Positions 36,006 to 44,323 of a stretch of DNA of 64,000 bases are shown here, piece after piece; positions within the stretch are counted from its first letter, which is position 1; every line of letters begins with the position of its first letter. The position numbers were made by a program, and so were the translations under genes. Under the pieces are notes generated by a model. It worked only from the letters and a program-made list of their open reading frames with translations. It did no database searches and had not been told where the DNA came from. The stretch comes from JACDAE01 sp963717195 (lineage in GTDB: Bacteria; Chloroflexota; Ktedonobacteria; Ktedonobacterales; Ktedonobacteraceae): assembly GCA_963717195.1 (NCBI GenBank), contig CAVQVR010000009.1:186001-250000 (forward strand), given 5' to 3'.

Positions 36006-37469
36006 ATGGGCAATAGCAAAGAAAAGATTCCATTGCAGCGTATCGACCCGTTCCGCTGGCGCATTCCTGCCAGTTACCAGGAAGGGATGCTGGTTCCGGG
36101 CATCGTGTACGCCGACGATGAACTCATCCAGCAAATCCTGGATGACAATGCTTTACAGCAGGTCGCCAATGTTGCAACTCTGCCCGGCATTGTCGGTAAC
36201 TCACTGGGGATGCCAGATATTCATTGGGGCTATGGTTTCCCGGTGGGAGGAGTTGCTGCCACCGACGCAGAGACAGGCGTGGTTTCTCCTGGTGGCATCG
36301 GCTTTGATATCAACTGTGGTGTGCGTTTACTGGCAACGGATCTCCTGCGTGACCAGGTCAAGGGTCACACGGATCGCCTGGCGGACGCACTGTTCAACGC
36401 CTTGCCCTCTGGAGTTGGAGGCGAAGGCATGGTCAGCCTGAGCGCACAAGAGATGCGCGAGGTGATGGTGCGTGGCTCCGGCTGGGCCATCGAGCATAGC
36501 TATGGACTTGAGGAGGATTTAGAACTCACAGAAGAAGGGGGCTGTCTGGCTGGCGCTGATCCAGATAAAGTTTCTCAAACCGCCTTGCGGCGTGGCATGA
36601 AGCAACTGGGTAGCCTTGGCTCAGGCAATCACTTTGCTGAGGTTCAGTATGTAGAGCATATCTACGATCAGGTAGCCGCAGAAGCAATGGGCATCGGCAA
36701 GGTGGGACAGATTGTTGTGACCATTCACTGTGGTTCACGCGGTTTTGGACACCAGATTGCCGAAGATTACATCAAAATCGCCGAGGCCAAACAGGCTGAA
36801 TACGGATTTCACATGGTAGACCGCCAGCTCTCCTGCCTGCCTTTGCAGTCCGACGAAGGCAAGGCGTATATGGCGGCTATGGCCTGCGGAGCCAATTTCG
36901 CCTGGGCCAATCGTCAACTGCTGATGCACGGTGTGCGTGAGGCTTTTGCCAGCGTTTTCGGTCGGAAAGCACGGGCGAAAGACATGCCGTTAGTGTACGA
37001 TGTCTGCCACAATATCGCTAAAATCGAGGAGTACGAAGTCGATGGGCAGAAACGCCTGGTATGCGTCCATCGTAAGGGTGCCACACGCGCATTTCCTGCA
37101 CAGCACCCTGCCCTTCCTGAAAAGTACCGTGCGATTGGTCAGCCGGTACTCATCCCTGGGGATATGGGGCGCTACTCCTTTGTGCTGGTAGGAGCACAGG
37201 GGTCAATGGAGCAAAGCTTTGGTTCCTGCTGCCACGGAGCCGGGCGCAGGCAGAGCCGCACTACCGCGAAAAAATCCATCAGCCCGCGTGATCTGCTTGA
37301 CCAGTTGGCGGCACGCGGCGTGACCGTTCGCGTACATAGCAAGAATTTACTTAGCGAGGAATCGCCGACTGCTTACAAAGACGCGCAAAAAATAGTGAAC
37401 GTGGTACACAACGCGGGTCTGGCGCAACTGGTTGTACGCCTTAAGCCAATGATTGTGATTAAAGGGTAA
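36006..37469 (+). CDS. rtcB: RtcB RNA ligase, second, complete copy
   Basis: This 487-residue RtcB matches the first copy at about four of five residues by eye and is complete. It has the metal and GMP site motifs FDINCGVRLLATDL, GSGNHFAEV, HCGSRGFGHQI and CCHGAGRRQSR (H410 is the predicted GMP acceptor), plus the terminal RLKPMIVIKG missing from copy one. I choose the ATG at 36006 (MGNSKEK, GGAG nine bases upstream); an in-frame ATG lies at 35991. It is 40 bases after the membrane-protein gene. Being the intact copy, it probably supplies the RtcB activity that archease serves. Confidence 0.92.
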   Translation: MGNSKEKIPLQRIDPFRWRIPASYQEGMLVPGIVYADDELIQQILDDNALQQVANVATLPGIVGNSLGMPDIHWGYGFPVGGVAATDAETGVVSPGGIGFDINCGVRLLATDLLRDQVKGHTDRLADALFNALPSGVGGEGMVSLSAQEMREVMVRGSGWAIEHSYGLEEDLELTEEGGCLAGADPDKVSQTALRRGMKQLGSLGSGNHFAEVQYVEHIYDQVAAEAMGIGKVGQIVVTIHCGSRGFGHQIAEDYIKIAEAKQAEYGFHMVDRQLSCLPLQSDEGKAYMAAMACGANFAWANRQLLMHGVREAFASVFGRKARAKDMPLVYDVCHNIAKIEEYEVDGQKRLVCVHRKGATRAFPAQHPALPEKYRAIGQPVLIPGDMGRYSFVLVGAQGSMEQSFGSCCHGAGRRQSRTTAKKSISPRDLLDQLAARGVTVRVHSKNLLSEESPTAYKDAQKIVNVVHNAGLAQLVVRLKPMIVIKG

Positions 37470-37495
37470 CGATACCTGTTCCCCTATCTCTGGAA

Positions 37496-37635
37496 CGGTA
37501 CTGCTTCAAGGGAAACAGTACCGAGGCTTGAGAGAGTACCGGGCAACATGGCATGGCAGTACCGAGTACCGATAGCGTTCCCAGAGCAATACAATAAGAA
37601 GCGGAATGTTTCCATAGACGAAATATTCCGCTTCT
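37496..37635 (+). terminator. Two hairpins after rtcB
   Basis: CGGTACTG/CAGTACCG (37496-37503, 37516-37523) and an 11-bp stem AGAAGCGGAAT/ATTCCGCTTCT (37597-37607, 37625-37635) lie in the gap between rtcB and the convergent gene at 37,686. The second is a plausible terminator, with CTTGTT after it. Confidence 0.5.
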
Positions 37636-37685
37636 CTTGTTAGCAATGGATAAAATGAAAGTCGGCGTCCTCGCCACAGGGGGCA

Positions 37686-37958
37686 TTAACCTGATTGGGT
37701 ATGGGGCGATATGCCTAATATTTCTTCATACTTATCCAGCAATTCCAGGAACGAGATCTGGCCGAGATGCTGCTGGTAGCGCAGCATCCACATATCCTTA
37801 TAGGTTTCCTCATTCAGAGGGCGCGGAACAGGAACCGGCTTCCCCTGCTCTTCCATGAAATCAAAAAAAGCGTCTAGCTGCGTCACAAATTCAGAAAAGC
37901 TGTCTTCTGTCGGTTCAATGATTGGCTCAACGAAGGAAAACATAGAATTATCGAGCAT
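37686..37958 (-). CDS. Hypothetical protein, acidic
   Basis: This 90-residue acidic protein (MLDNSMFSFVEPIIEPTED...) is rich in aromatics and glutamate and has no membrane helix. The start has GGGAGG four bases upstream, a clear ribosome-binding site. I recognise no family. It converges on rtcB and is the first minus-strand gene of the accessory block. Confidence 0.65.
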   Translation of the reverse strand: MLDNSMFSFVEPIIEPTEDSFSEFVTQLDAFFDFMEEQGKPVPVPRPLNEETYKDMWMLRYQQHLGQISFLELLDKYEEILGISPHTQSG

Positions 37959-38071
37959 ATGAACCTCCCGGCCTATGGTATGAGATGCGGTTATTGCCCT
38001 ATTTTACCATGACACAGGCGATGGCCGGAAGTGATGGGGGATGCTGTACACATTCTCATTAAAAGTAGGCG

Positions 38072-38251
38072 CTATGTTGAAATTTTCGCCTGTTTTACTA
38101 CTTTAATCTCTGCGCCACATAAGCACTCTATTATTTTCCCCAATAGTGAACTATCTGCTTCTAGCCTACCGCCGCAAGAAGGACACTTTACCCTATATGT
38201 TATAATCTGATGATTTATCTGTGGAGCTTCAAATATTCTATTTTCTGCCAT
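38072..38251 (-). CDS. Small zinc-ribbon-like protein
   Basis: This 59-residue protein has VKCPSCGGRLEAD and, 20 residues later, IECLCGAEI, a CxxC/CxC pair like a zinc ribbon or double-psi adaptor. The ATG at 38251 has GGGAG five bases upstream; four codons of open frame precede it. Function unknown. Confidence 0.55.
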   Translation of the reverse strand: MAENRIFEAPQINHQIITYRVKCPSCGGRLEADSSLLGKIIECLCGAEIKVVKQAKIST

Positions 38252-38303
38252 GAATACTCCCAAAAATAGTGGGCTGTCAAAAATTCCGGGGGAGCCGAAT
38301 CTT

Positions 38304-38328
38304 GGTTAGGTTAGGTTAGGTTAGGTTC
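38304..38328. repeat. GGTTA pentamer microsatellite
   Basis: GGTTA is repeated four times (38304-38323), followed by GGTTC. The repeat overlaps the stop codon of the minus-strand gene at 38,321, so copy-number change would alter its C-terminus. Confidence 0.8.
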
Positions 38329-38761
38329 GGTGCTTCTTCGGGCCTATGGCAGGCGAAAACGAAACAGAGCGGTCGAGGCTTATAATCGCGTCAAGCAACG
38401 CCCCTGCTGTCCGGGCGTTGCGAGGCTCGCCATTGGCATAGACGGTGCGTGTGAGCGGGTCATAGACGCTGAAGAACGGTTCCGGCTCCTGAAAACGCGC
38501 TGCCCGTCGCTCCGCTGCCGCTTCCATGCGCCGGGAACGGTAGATCCTGCATACTTCCCGCTTCTCGGCCAGTTGCGTACCAATTTTCTTCCAGTCAAAA
38601 ATAACGTCTGGATACCGGCGGCGCAGATCGCGCTTGTCTTCCGCGTCAATCGTGTAATTGCGGATACGCATGACGTGGAAGTTGCTCCTGCCGATCTTGA
38701 TTGTGAGATAGCAAAACCCTTTTCTTGTCGTGATGAATGCACTGCCTTGTCGATTTCCCAT
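38321..38761 (-). CDS. Hypothetical plasmid protein
   Basis: This 146-residue basic protein begins MGNRQGSAFITTRKGFCYLT and has an Arg-rich centre (YRSRRMEAAAERRAARFQ). An AGGAGGGT ribosome-binding site precedes the ATG. I recognise no family. It ends inside the GGTTA repeat and lies in a minus-strand run with the next two genes. Confidence 0.6.
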   Translation of the reverse strand: MGNRQGSAFITTRKGFCYLTIKIGRSNFHVMRIRNYTIDAEDKRDLRRRYPDVIFDWKKIGTQLAEKREVCRIYRSRRMEAAAERRAARFQEPEPFFSVYDPLTRTVYANGEPRNARTAGALLDAIISLDRSVSFSPAIGPKKHRT

Positions 38762-38806
38762 CTTTTACCCTCCTGTTGGGCATATTAAATTGCATCGCTG
38801 AACAGG

Positions 38807-39235
38807 TTAAGGCAATTTCCTTTTTCCAAGCAGAACTTCAAGAGCTAGCTGCTCGTCATCCATCGCCATAATCTTATTAAGGGTGCCTTCACGGATTTCA
38901 TCTGCAAGTTTGATACAACTGGTAAGCACGCCACGAAGTTTCATGAGTTGTGTAGTAAGCCTGTCAATTTCCTTGCCCTGATCTGCATTGGTCTTTTCTT
39001 TCTCGAACCGGCGTAGCTGCTCTTCATAAAGCCATAGATCTTCAAGCTGTGTTCCATGCACCTCATAGACACGGTTTATAGTGTGATCATCCATGACATG
39101 CGGCGTCTTCCGGGCCTCCTGCAAGGAGTTATAAACCTCTTCGGCGGTTTCCAGCATTCCATCTATCATCCATGCCACACGCGGCATTTCACTGATTTTC
39201 ATCCATTGAGGTGATGGGCCTGTTTTCATTATCAT
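38807..39235 (-). CDS. Hypothetical coiled-coil protein
   Basis: This protein of about 140 residues is mostly helical and heptad-rich (YEEQLRRFEKEKTNADQ, then IDRLTTQLMKLRGVL). Two ATGs, 39235 and 39229, are possible; the second is better spaced from AGGAA. No family is recognised. Clustered with plasmid genes on the same strand. Confidence 0.6.
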   Translation of the reverse strand: MIMKTGPSPQWMKISEMPRVAWMIDGMLETAEEVYNSLQEARKTPHVMDDHTINRVYEVHGTQLEDLWLYEEQLRRFEKEKTNADQGKEIDRLTTQLMKLRGVLTSCIKLADEIREGTLNKIMAMDDEQLALEVLLGKRKLP

Positions 39236-39348
39236 TTCCTAATTTACAGCCAGCCTATAGCAAAAACCATCAACAATATGAAATCATTGATTATTATGCT
39301 ACTATGACAACAAATGGCACTTGTCAAAGGGTAATTGGAGTTATCTGC

Positions 39349-40305
39349 CTACCGTCCCCTGCCCCTACTCTGGTTTTTCAATGCCTCGTTCCAGTCTTTC
39401 GCATCGGGCGGGCTGTCGCGGGTGGCATCCGGCCTTATGGATTGTATCAGCTCCGCGTATTTCTCCCCTTCCAGGTCGTTGTCGGTTGCCGCGATAATTC
39501 TGGCGCCAGGATAGCGGGTAAGGACGTACTCCAGCAATGCCGGTTGCTCCAGCGACATATTGCCCCCAAACGACAGGTAGAAGCCTGGCGCGGGGTGGAG
39601 CTGGTAGTAGCTCATGGCATCAATGGCACTCTCCGCCACAACAATCAGCGGGGTGCTTTCTTTCTGGGAATAGCCTACCTTCACGCCGAACAGGGCTTTG
39701 TTGCCGCCTCCGGAAAATCCGGTAAAATGGTTTCGGTTCTTCACTTCCCAGCCGGTCACGTTACGCAGGTCGTCATGGCGGAATACGACGTTGCCGCGCT
39801 CGTCTATGCGGATGCGGCTGGCAAATGCGATGATGGTATCCGCATTTAGCCCCCTCTCCTCCTCCAGGTAGCTTCGACAGAACATCTTGTTATAGGGGCG
39901 CATTCTTAACCACCTGGCATGGATGGCGGTGCAATTTTTCGGTACAGGCTCCGGCTTCAGATTGCCATACTTGCGTCCGCCTTCACCGGGGAAGAAAGAG
40001 GCAGGGTTGGCTAACCATTTCCTGAACACCTGGCGGCTGCGGCCTAAGCTTATCCCTTCCTGCTGCATGACGAAATCAACCGCGCTGCCGTTTTGGTGGT
40101 CATTCCTGACGCTGAAAAATACATCATGGCCGCCTTCGTTGCCGATGACGATTTTATCATTGTCCACCGAACGGCGCATGACCAGACTGGCACGGCTGGA
40201 CTCTTTCTTGTCCAGCTCATAGCCGTAAGCAGAAGCTACCTCGGCCAGACTGATCTCTGTTTTGAATCGCTCCAGCTCTGCGGCAGCATCCAGTACATCC
40301 ATCAT
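39349..40305 (-). CDS. DUF3991/TOPRIM primase-like protein
   Basis: This 318-residue protein matches the plasmid family with an N-terminal DUF3991-type domain (HDVFFSVRNDHQNGSAVDFV) and a C-terminal TOPRIM fold: the conserved glutamate in VVAESAIDAMSYYQ and the acidic pair in ATDNDLEGEKYA. TOPRIM supplies metal-dependent catalysis in primases and nucleases. Such proteins are common on proteobacterial plasmids near replication genes, as here, about 770 bases from the initiator and divergent from it. A priming role in replication or transfer is inferred. Confidence 0.83.
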   Translation of the reverse strand: MMDVLDAAAELERFKTEISLAEVASAYGYELDKKESSRASLVMRRSVDNDKIVIGNEGGHDVFFSVRNDHQNGSAVDFVMQQEGISLGRSRQVFRKWLANPASFFPGEGGRKYGNLKPEPVPKNCTAIHARWLRMRPYNKMFCRSYLEEERGLNADTIIAFASRIRIDERGNVVFRHDDLRNVTGWEVKNRNHFTGFSGGGNKALFGVKVGYSQKESTPLIVVAESAIDAMSYYQLHPAPGFYLSFGGNMSLEQPALLEYVLTRYPGARIIAATDNDLEGEKYAELIQSIRPDATRDSPPDAKDWNEALKNQSRGRGR

Positions 40306-40767
40306 TTTTCCAACATCCCTTGCCCGGCCATTTTATAATCGTTTCTGTGGCACTATTTAAGCCGCCTGGATAGGCCATATCATTGTTTTAGGCATTCAGG
40401 GGTGTAAAAATTTTTGATGCAGTACGAGCCTCTAATGGAGAATTTACTATGGCTCCGAGTTTAGTCCAGAAAATCCCTCTATATTCTTTTTTCCTACTGC
40501 CCGTTCTTTGGTGCTTCTGGCACTTCCCTGATGGTTTGTATTGTTTTTGATTATGCTATGCGCGGCGACTAGCCGCGCTCAGTTATTTTGTCAGAGGGGA
40601 TTTTAAGGGGAGATAAGCATTTCATCTCCCCTTAACTCTTAAAAATACTATGTGAGCGAAGCGAACTCAGTTTTGCAAAGAAGCTATGCTTCTTTGCGCG
40701 AGCGAAAGGCTGGTATGCCTTGAGGTCGCAAGGTATCTAAAAAGGGGAGATGTTTATAGGGGATTAT

Positions 40768-40776
40768 TTATCCACA
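40768..40776 (+). promoter_or_regulatory. DnaA box
   Basis: TTATCCACA is an exact match to the strong DnaA-binding consensus. It lies about 100 bases before the first iteron. Confidence 0.7.
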
Positions 40777-40874
40777 GGGTTTTTCTTAAGTGTTAAATAA
40801 ATGAGTTATAGTAGTGTTAAAGGGGCAAAAACGTTGTTTAAGATATTGATAAAGATAGTTAAATATCAACGTCT

Positions 40875-41058
40875 TGTGTGTAAACCCCCGAATAACCGTG
40901 TGTAAAACAACGATATTTCTGTGTGTAAAACAACGAAGTTTTCTATCCGGTTCTGCGTGGGTGAAACCACGAAAAGTAACGTCCTGTGGGTGAAACCACG
41001 AAGCTTGACATTTGTGTGTAAAACCACGAAACTAACCCTCTGTGTGTAAAACCACGAA
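40875..41058 (+). repeat. Seven 18-bp iterons
   Basis: Units start at 40875, 40897, 40920, 40956, 40985, 41013 and 41041. The consensus is TGTGTGTAAAACCACGAA; units 4 and 5 read GTGGGTGAAACCACGAA, units 2 and 3 have CAACGA, and unit 1 is the most divergent. Spacing of the last four starts is 28-29 bases, and the last unit ends 14 bases before the initiator ATG, so binding would also repress rep. Confidence 0.9.
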
Positions 41059-41071
41059 GGATTGATATTTT

Positions 41072-42031
41072 ATGGCAAAGGCCACAAAGCCACAACTACC
41101 AGACAGACACCCACAAACGGATTTCTTTGTTGCAGACGTGCTGGATGCTGTACCCAAAGACGATATGGCAAGCATGGAGCATCCGATTTATTCTCTGTCC
41201 ACAAAGCCGGATACGCGCATAATGCGCTACGAGCATAATGGCAATACGATTGAAATTACTCCCAGCATAAAGGGTCTGGCAACGATCCATGATAAGGATA
41301 TTCTGATTTATTGTGTAAGCCAGCTCGTTGCAAAAATGAATTGGGGTGAGCCAATTAGCCGCACTATACGCCTCAGAGCTTATGATTTGCTGGTGTCCAC
41401 TAATCGGGAAACCAGCGGTGATGCATATACCCGACTGAAAGAATCCTTTGAGCGGCTCAAGGGCACTGTAATTACCACGGATATTACTACGAACGGGCAA
41501 CGAGTGCAAAGCGGCTTCGGGCTTATTGAGACTTGGGAGATCAGGGATAACGGCGCATCAAAACGGATGACAGAGATTGAGATTGTTCTTTCAAAATGGG
41601 CCTACAATGCGGTTATGGGGAAAGAAGTTCTCACCCTCCCCCGTGATTATTTTCGCTTACGTAAACCACTAGAAAGGCGGATTTATGAACTGGCACGCAA
41701 GCATTGCGGACAACAAAGCCAATGGTCTATTTCCATAGATTTGTTGAGAAAAAAATGTGGATCTTCCTCCAATGAACGAGAATTTCGCCGCATGGTCAGC
41801 ATTATTTGCAAGGAAAACAACCAGCACAACCATATTCCAGATTATGTTATAATCCTAGAAGATGACACTGTACGGTTCTTTAACCGTGATACCATGCCCA
41901 AGACCCCTGCCGTGTTTGATGAAAGCGATTCTTTGCGTCTGGAAAACGAAACATATAACGAGGCCAAGATTGTTGCGCCTGGCTATGACATTTACCAACT
42001 GGAACAAGAATGGCAGGAATTCTGCGATTGA
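41072..42031 (+). CDS. Replication initiator protein A (RepA/RPA family)
   Basis: This 319-residue initiator has the family block MEHPIYSLSTKPDTRIMRYE then IEITPSIKGLATIHDKDI, and the two winged-helix-like parts (LKESFERLKGTVITTDI; LRKPLERRIYELARKHCG). The family is typical of plasmids from alphaproteobacteria. It would bind the iterons just upstream and open the origin with DnaA. It is followed by a palindrome and parAB. No lesion is visible, so it may still support autonomous replication. Confidence 0.92.
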   Translation: MAKATKPQLPDRHPQTDFFVADVLDAVPKDDMASMEHPIYSLSTKPDTRIMRYEHNGNTIEITPSIKGLATIHDKDILIYCVSQLVAKMNWGEPISRTIRLRAYDLLVSTNRETSGDAYTRLKESFERLKGTVITTDITTNGQRVQSGFGLIETWEIRDNGASKRMTEIEIVLSKWAYNAVMGKEVLTLPRDYFRLRKPLERRIYELARKHCGQQSQWSISIDLLRKKCGSSSNEREFRRMVSIICKENNQHNHIPDYVIILEDDTVRFFNRDTMPKTPAVFDESDSLRLENETYNEAKIVAPGYDIYQLEQEWQEFCD

Positions 42032-42152
42032 TAGCGGGAAGCCGCCACTTCAGAACCCGGATAATGCATTTATCGGCTTCTGCCGGAAACGTTATGAAAG
42101 AAAACCTAATCCTTGAGATTTTTAAGCATTTTTTCCTTATTTCGCATTGATT

Positions 42153-42178
42153 CTAGGCAATATGTGCATGTTGCCTAG
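42153..42178. promoter_or_regulatory. Palindrome upstream of parA (candidate partition operator or centromere)
   Basis: CTAGGCAA and TTGCCTAG flank a 10-base spacer. GGCAAT recurs in the next 160 bases, including directly at the parA start (GGAGGCAATATGGCAATA). The recurrence suggests binding by the partition proteins; a rep terminator is the alternative. Confidence 0.45.
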
Positions 42179-42313
42179 ATGGATAGATAACATGTTTCCT
42201 TATGTCCATGATGATACATTTACTTGATGCTATATTTCCTTGTTACTTCATTGCCTCTTGTCATAAATGGATGAATGTAATATTGCTTGAAGGCAATCAG
42301 TAATGGAGGCAAT

Positions 42314-42979
42314 ATGGCAATATTATCTATAGCGAGCGCAAAGGGGGGTTGTGGAAAATCAACTACTGCGATTCTGCTCGGTGCGGAATTAGCCCTTGAA
42401 GCTTATAAGGTTGCAGTGCTTGACTGCGATCCTAACCAACATGCTTCTGCTTTCGGTGCTAAGGCAAAAATTCCAGGCCTTACAATTATTGGAAACGTAT
42501 TGGAGGGGAACGTTCTCTCGGAGCTAAAGAAGGCTGAAGCCGATAACGATGTAGTGCTGCTAGATTTACCAGGTGGTTCATCCACCTTAGCACTCAAGGC
42601 ACTCCAACGCTCCCATTTTGTTCTTGTACCAACACAGGCTTCCTTACCTGATGCTCGTGACGCCATGAAAACTATTGCTCAGATTGATGACGCTCAGGAC
42701 TTAGCTCGTGTGCCTATTGAGCGGGCGCTGGTATGGACACGATTTCTTCCGGGCTTTGAAAGCAAGTCGGCTCGCCATGTCCGTGAGAGCCTAGAAGGGC
42801 AGGGGATTAATATTCTGAAAACCGCAATTATGGAACGGTCGGCTTACAGGGAAATCCATATAACTGGTCAGGTTCCGCGCCAAGTTAATCCGACTAGTAG
42901 CCCCAGCGCGAATATTTCTGCGTTAGCCGAAGAAGTTCTACATAAACTACAGAATATGGCGGGAGCAGAAGCAGCATGA
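42314..42979 (+). CDS. parA: ParA-family partition ATPase
   Basis: This 221-residue protein has the deviant Walker A motif SAKGGCGKSTTA at its start, VLDCDPNQHASAFG, and VVLLDLPGG as Walker B. It belongs to the small ParA group without an N-terminal DNA-binding domain, which pairs with a small ribbon-helix-helix partner. The ATG at 42314 follows GGAGGCAAT. The stop overlaps the next gene by ATGA, so the two are coupled. Role: segregation of the plasmid. Confidence 0.92.
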   Translation: MAILSIASAKGGCGKSTTAILLGAELALEAYKVAVLDCDPNQHASAFGAKAKIPGLTIIGNVLEGNVLSELKKAEADNDVVLLDLPGGSSTLALKALQRSHFVLVPTQASLPDARDAMKTIAQIDDAQDLARVPIERALVWTRFLPGFESKSARHVRESLEGQGINILKTAIMERSAYREIHITGQVPRQVNPTSSPSANISALAEEVLHKLQNMAGAEAA

Positions 42980-43356
42980 CAAAAAAATCTTCTCTTCCTT
43001 CTATAGATAACGAACTTGTAGCGGCTCCGCGCCAGAGAATTAATCTTAAAAATTTGAAGAGCCGGGAACTCATGCCGGATGAGATGGTAGAAGCAAACTC
43101 GCATGCGATTGGACAAAAGTGGGGGGCATCTACTCAGCTTACCGTGGAAGATCCTCCCGAAACTCCAACACCTCTTGCCAGCATTCGCGGTTATATCCCC
43201 CAATACCTTGATGACGAACTAGCAGTAAAAGCTGCCGCAAGCAGAGTTACAAAGACTTATCTGATAGTAGAAGCCCTGGCAAAGGCTGGGTATCGCGTCG
43301 ATGAAGCAGATCTCGTCCCTGATCGCAGACGTTCTAGGCAAAAAGGCAAAGTGTAA
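42976..43356 (+). CDS. ParB-like ribbon-helix-helix partition partner
   Basis: This 126-residue basic protein has a disordered N-terminal part and a C-terminal ribbon-helix-helix candidate (IRGYIPQYLDDELAVKAAAS, then KTYLIVEALAKAG). Position directly after parA with a 4-base overlap, size and fold match centromere-binding partners such as ParG. It would bind a parS site, probably the repeats upstream of parA. Confidence 0.7.
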   Translation: MTKKSSLPSIDNELVAAPRQRINLKNLKSRELMPDEMVEANSHAIGQKWGASTQLTVEDPPETPTPLASIRGYIPQYLDDELAVKAAASRVTKTYLIVEALAKAGYRVDEADLVPDRRRSRQKGKV

Positions 43357-43492
43357 TTTTGTAATTATGCCTATTTGTACTGATAGACATAAGGCAACTT
43401 GGGTGTTTTACTCCATGCCATACGAATTTTTTTGAAATCATATAGACGGCCAATCTCAGGTATAATCCGCGAGCGCAGGGAAGAAGCAAAAT

Positions 43493-43582
43493 ATGAATGA
43501 ACAGAAAATCCTGAGTGCAAAATTATCTGTGAAGATAACACATGTCTCGGAAAGCTGCGTTCTCACCAATCAAGATTTCTAA
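43493..43582 (+). CDS. Possible 29-residue peptide
   Basis: ATG after GGGAAGAAGC opens a 29-codon frame (MNEQKILSAKLSVKITHVSE...). A TATAAT lies at 43461. It is too short to judge; the rest of the gap 43,357-43,691 shows nothing else. Confidence 0.2.
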   Translation: MNEQKILSAKLSVKITHVSESCVLTNQDF

Positions 43583-43691
43583 TGCGGATAAACTGCTCAG
43601 TGAAATCAAATGCTTGCCGCTGCCATAAATCAATGCCAAAATTGCATACTGAAAAACAAGCCAGTGCCGTTAAAAACGGACAGGGGAGACA

Positions 43692-44303
43692 ATGGTGATA
43701 CTTGAAGAATTGGCAGCAATAGCTGCCATAGTGATAGTGCCTATGACAGCCATTGGGTGGTTTGTAAGTTCTGGCAATAAAAAAATAAACAGAGCCACAG
43801 CTAAAAATAATTCAACAGCATTGGCTGGTAATGTAGTTGCGGCACCGGGAAGTATCGCTATTGGTCATAATGCAAATATCACGGGAATATTAGGCAGTAT
43901 CGCGCCCTGCACCAAAACTATCAGCTTAAAAAGAACAGAAGTCGATTTATATCAAATCCAAATCCGGGAAGGGTCATTCTGGGAGAATGGGGGAAAAAGG
44001 ATTGATGTTAAGGAAATTATCGAAGCAACTGATAATCAGGAAATTAAGCACTACAGCGCGGATTTACTGTTTAATATGGGTGGCGGCCTCTGTTACGGGG
44101 GAGAAAACACAAAACATCTTACAACAAATTGCTACCGAGTTCCGGTGGCTAAGTCTGAACAAGAACCTAGCGGTATATATTCTTATAAATTTAGCATCGA
44201 GGATGGGTGGTTTAGCTTTTATTGCGCCTCAATAACTCATATTAATCCAAAAGAACGGATTGTGACTATTGAAATATCCCAAGCAAAAGCATTCAAAAAA
44301 TAG
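43692..44303 (+). CDS. Hypothetical membrane-anchored protein
   Basis: This 203-residue protein has one N-terminal membrane helix (AAIAAIVIVPMTAIGWFVS) and then a beta-rich domain with a few cysteines and GSIAIGHNANITG. GGGGAG precedes the ATG. No family is recognised. It ends 20 bases before the IS element, whose insertion did not cut it. Confidence 0.6.
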   Translation: MVILEELAAIAAIVIVPMTAIGWFVSSGNKKINRATAKNNSTALAGNVVAAPGSIAIGHNANITGILGSIAPCTKTISLKRTEVDLYQIQIREGSFWENGGKRIDVKEIIEATDNQEIKHYSADLLFNMGGGLCYGGENTKHLTTNCYRVPVAKSEQEPSGIYSYKFSIEDGWFSFYCASITHINPKERIVTIEISQAKAFKK

Positions 44304-44323
44304 TAAGAGAGCGCTGTTTCTTA

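Larger units (their letters stand above)
40560..41058 (+). other. Plasmid replication origin region (oriV)
   Basis: The gap before the initiator holds three hairpins (GCGCGGC/GCCGCGC at 40560-40578; a 12-bp stem TTAAGGGGAGAT at 40603-40635; a 10-bp stem GCAAAGAAGC at 40675-40697), a DnaA box at 40768 and seven iterons. The order of A+T-rich stretch, DnaA box, iterons and rep is that of an iteron-controlled theta origin. Confidence 0.82.

Noticed and set aside
38304..38328. GGTTA repeats considered as telomere-like
   Set aside because: Only four units, within coding sequence, no end structure.
40875..41058. Iteron array considered as CRISPR
   Set aside because: Repeats are 18 bp with short irregular spacers, sit before a rep gene and have no cas genes.
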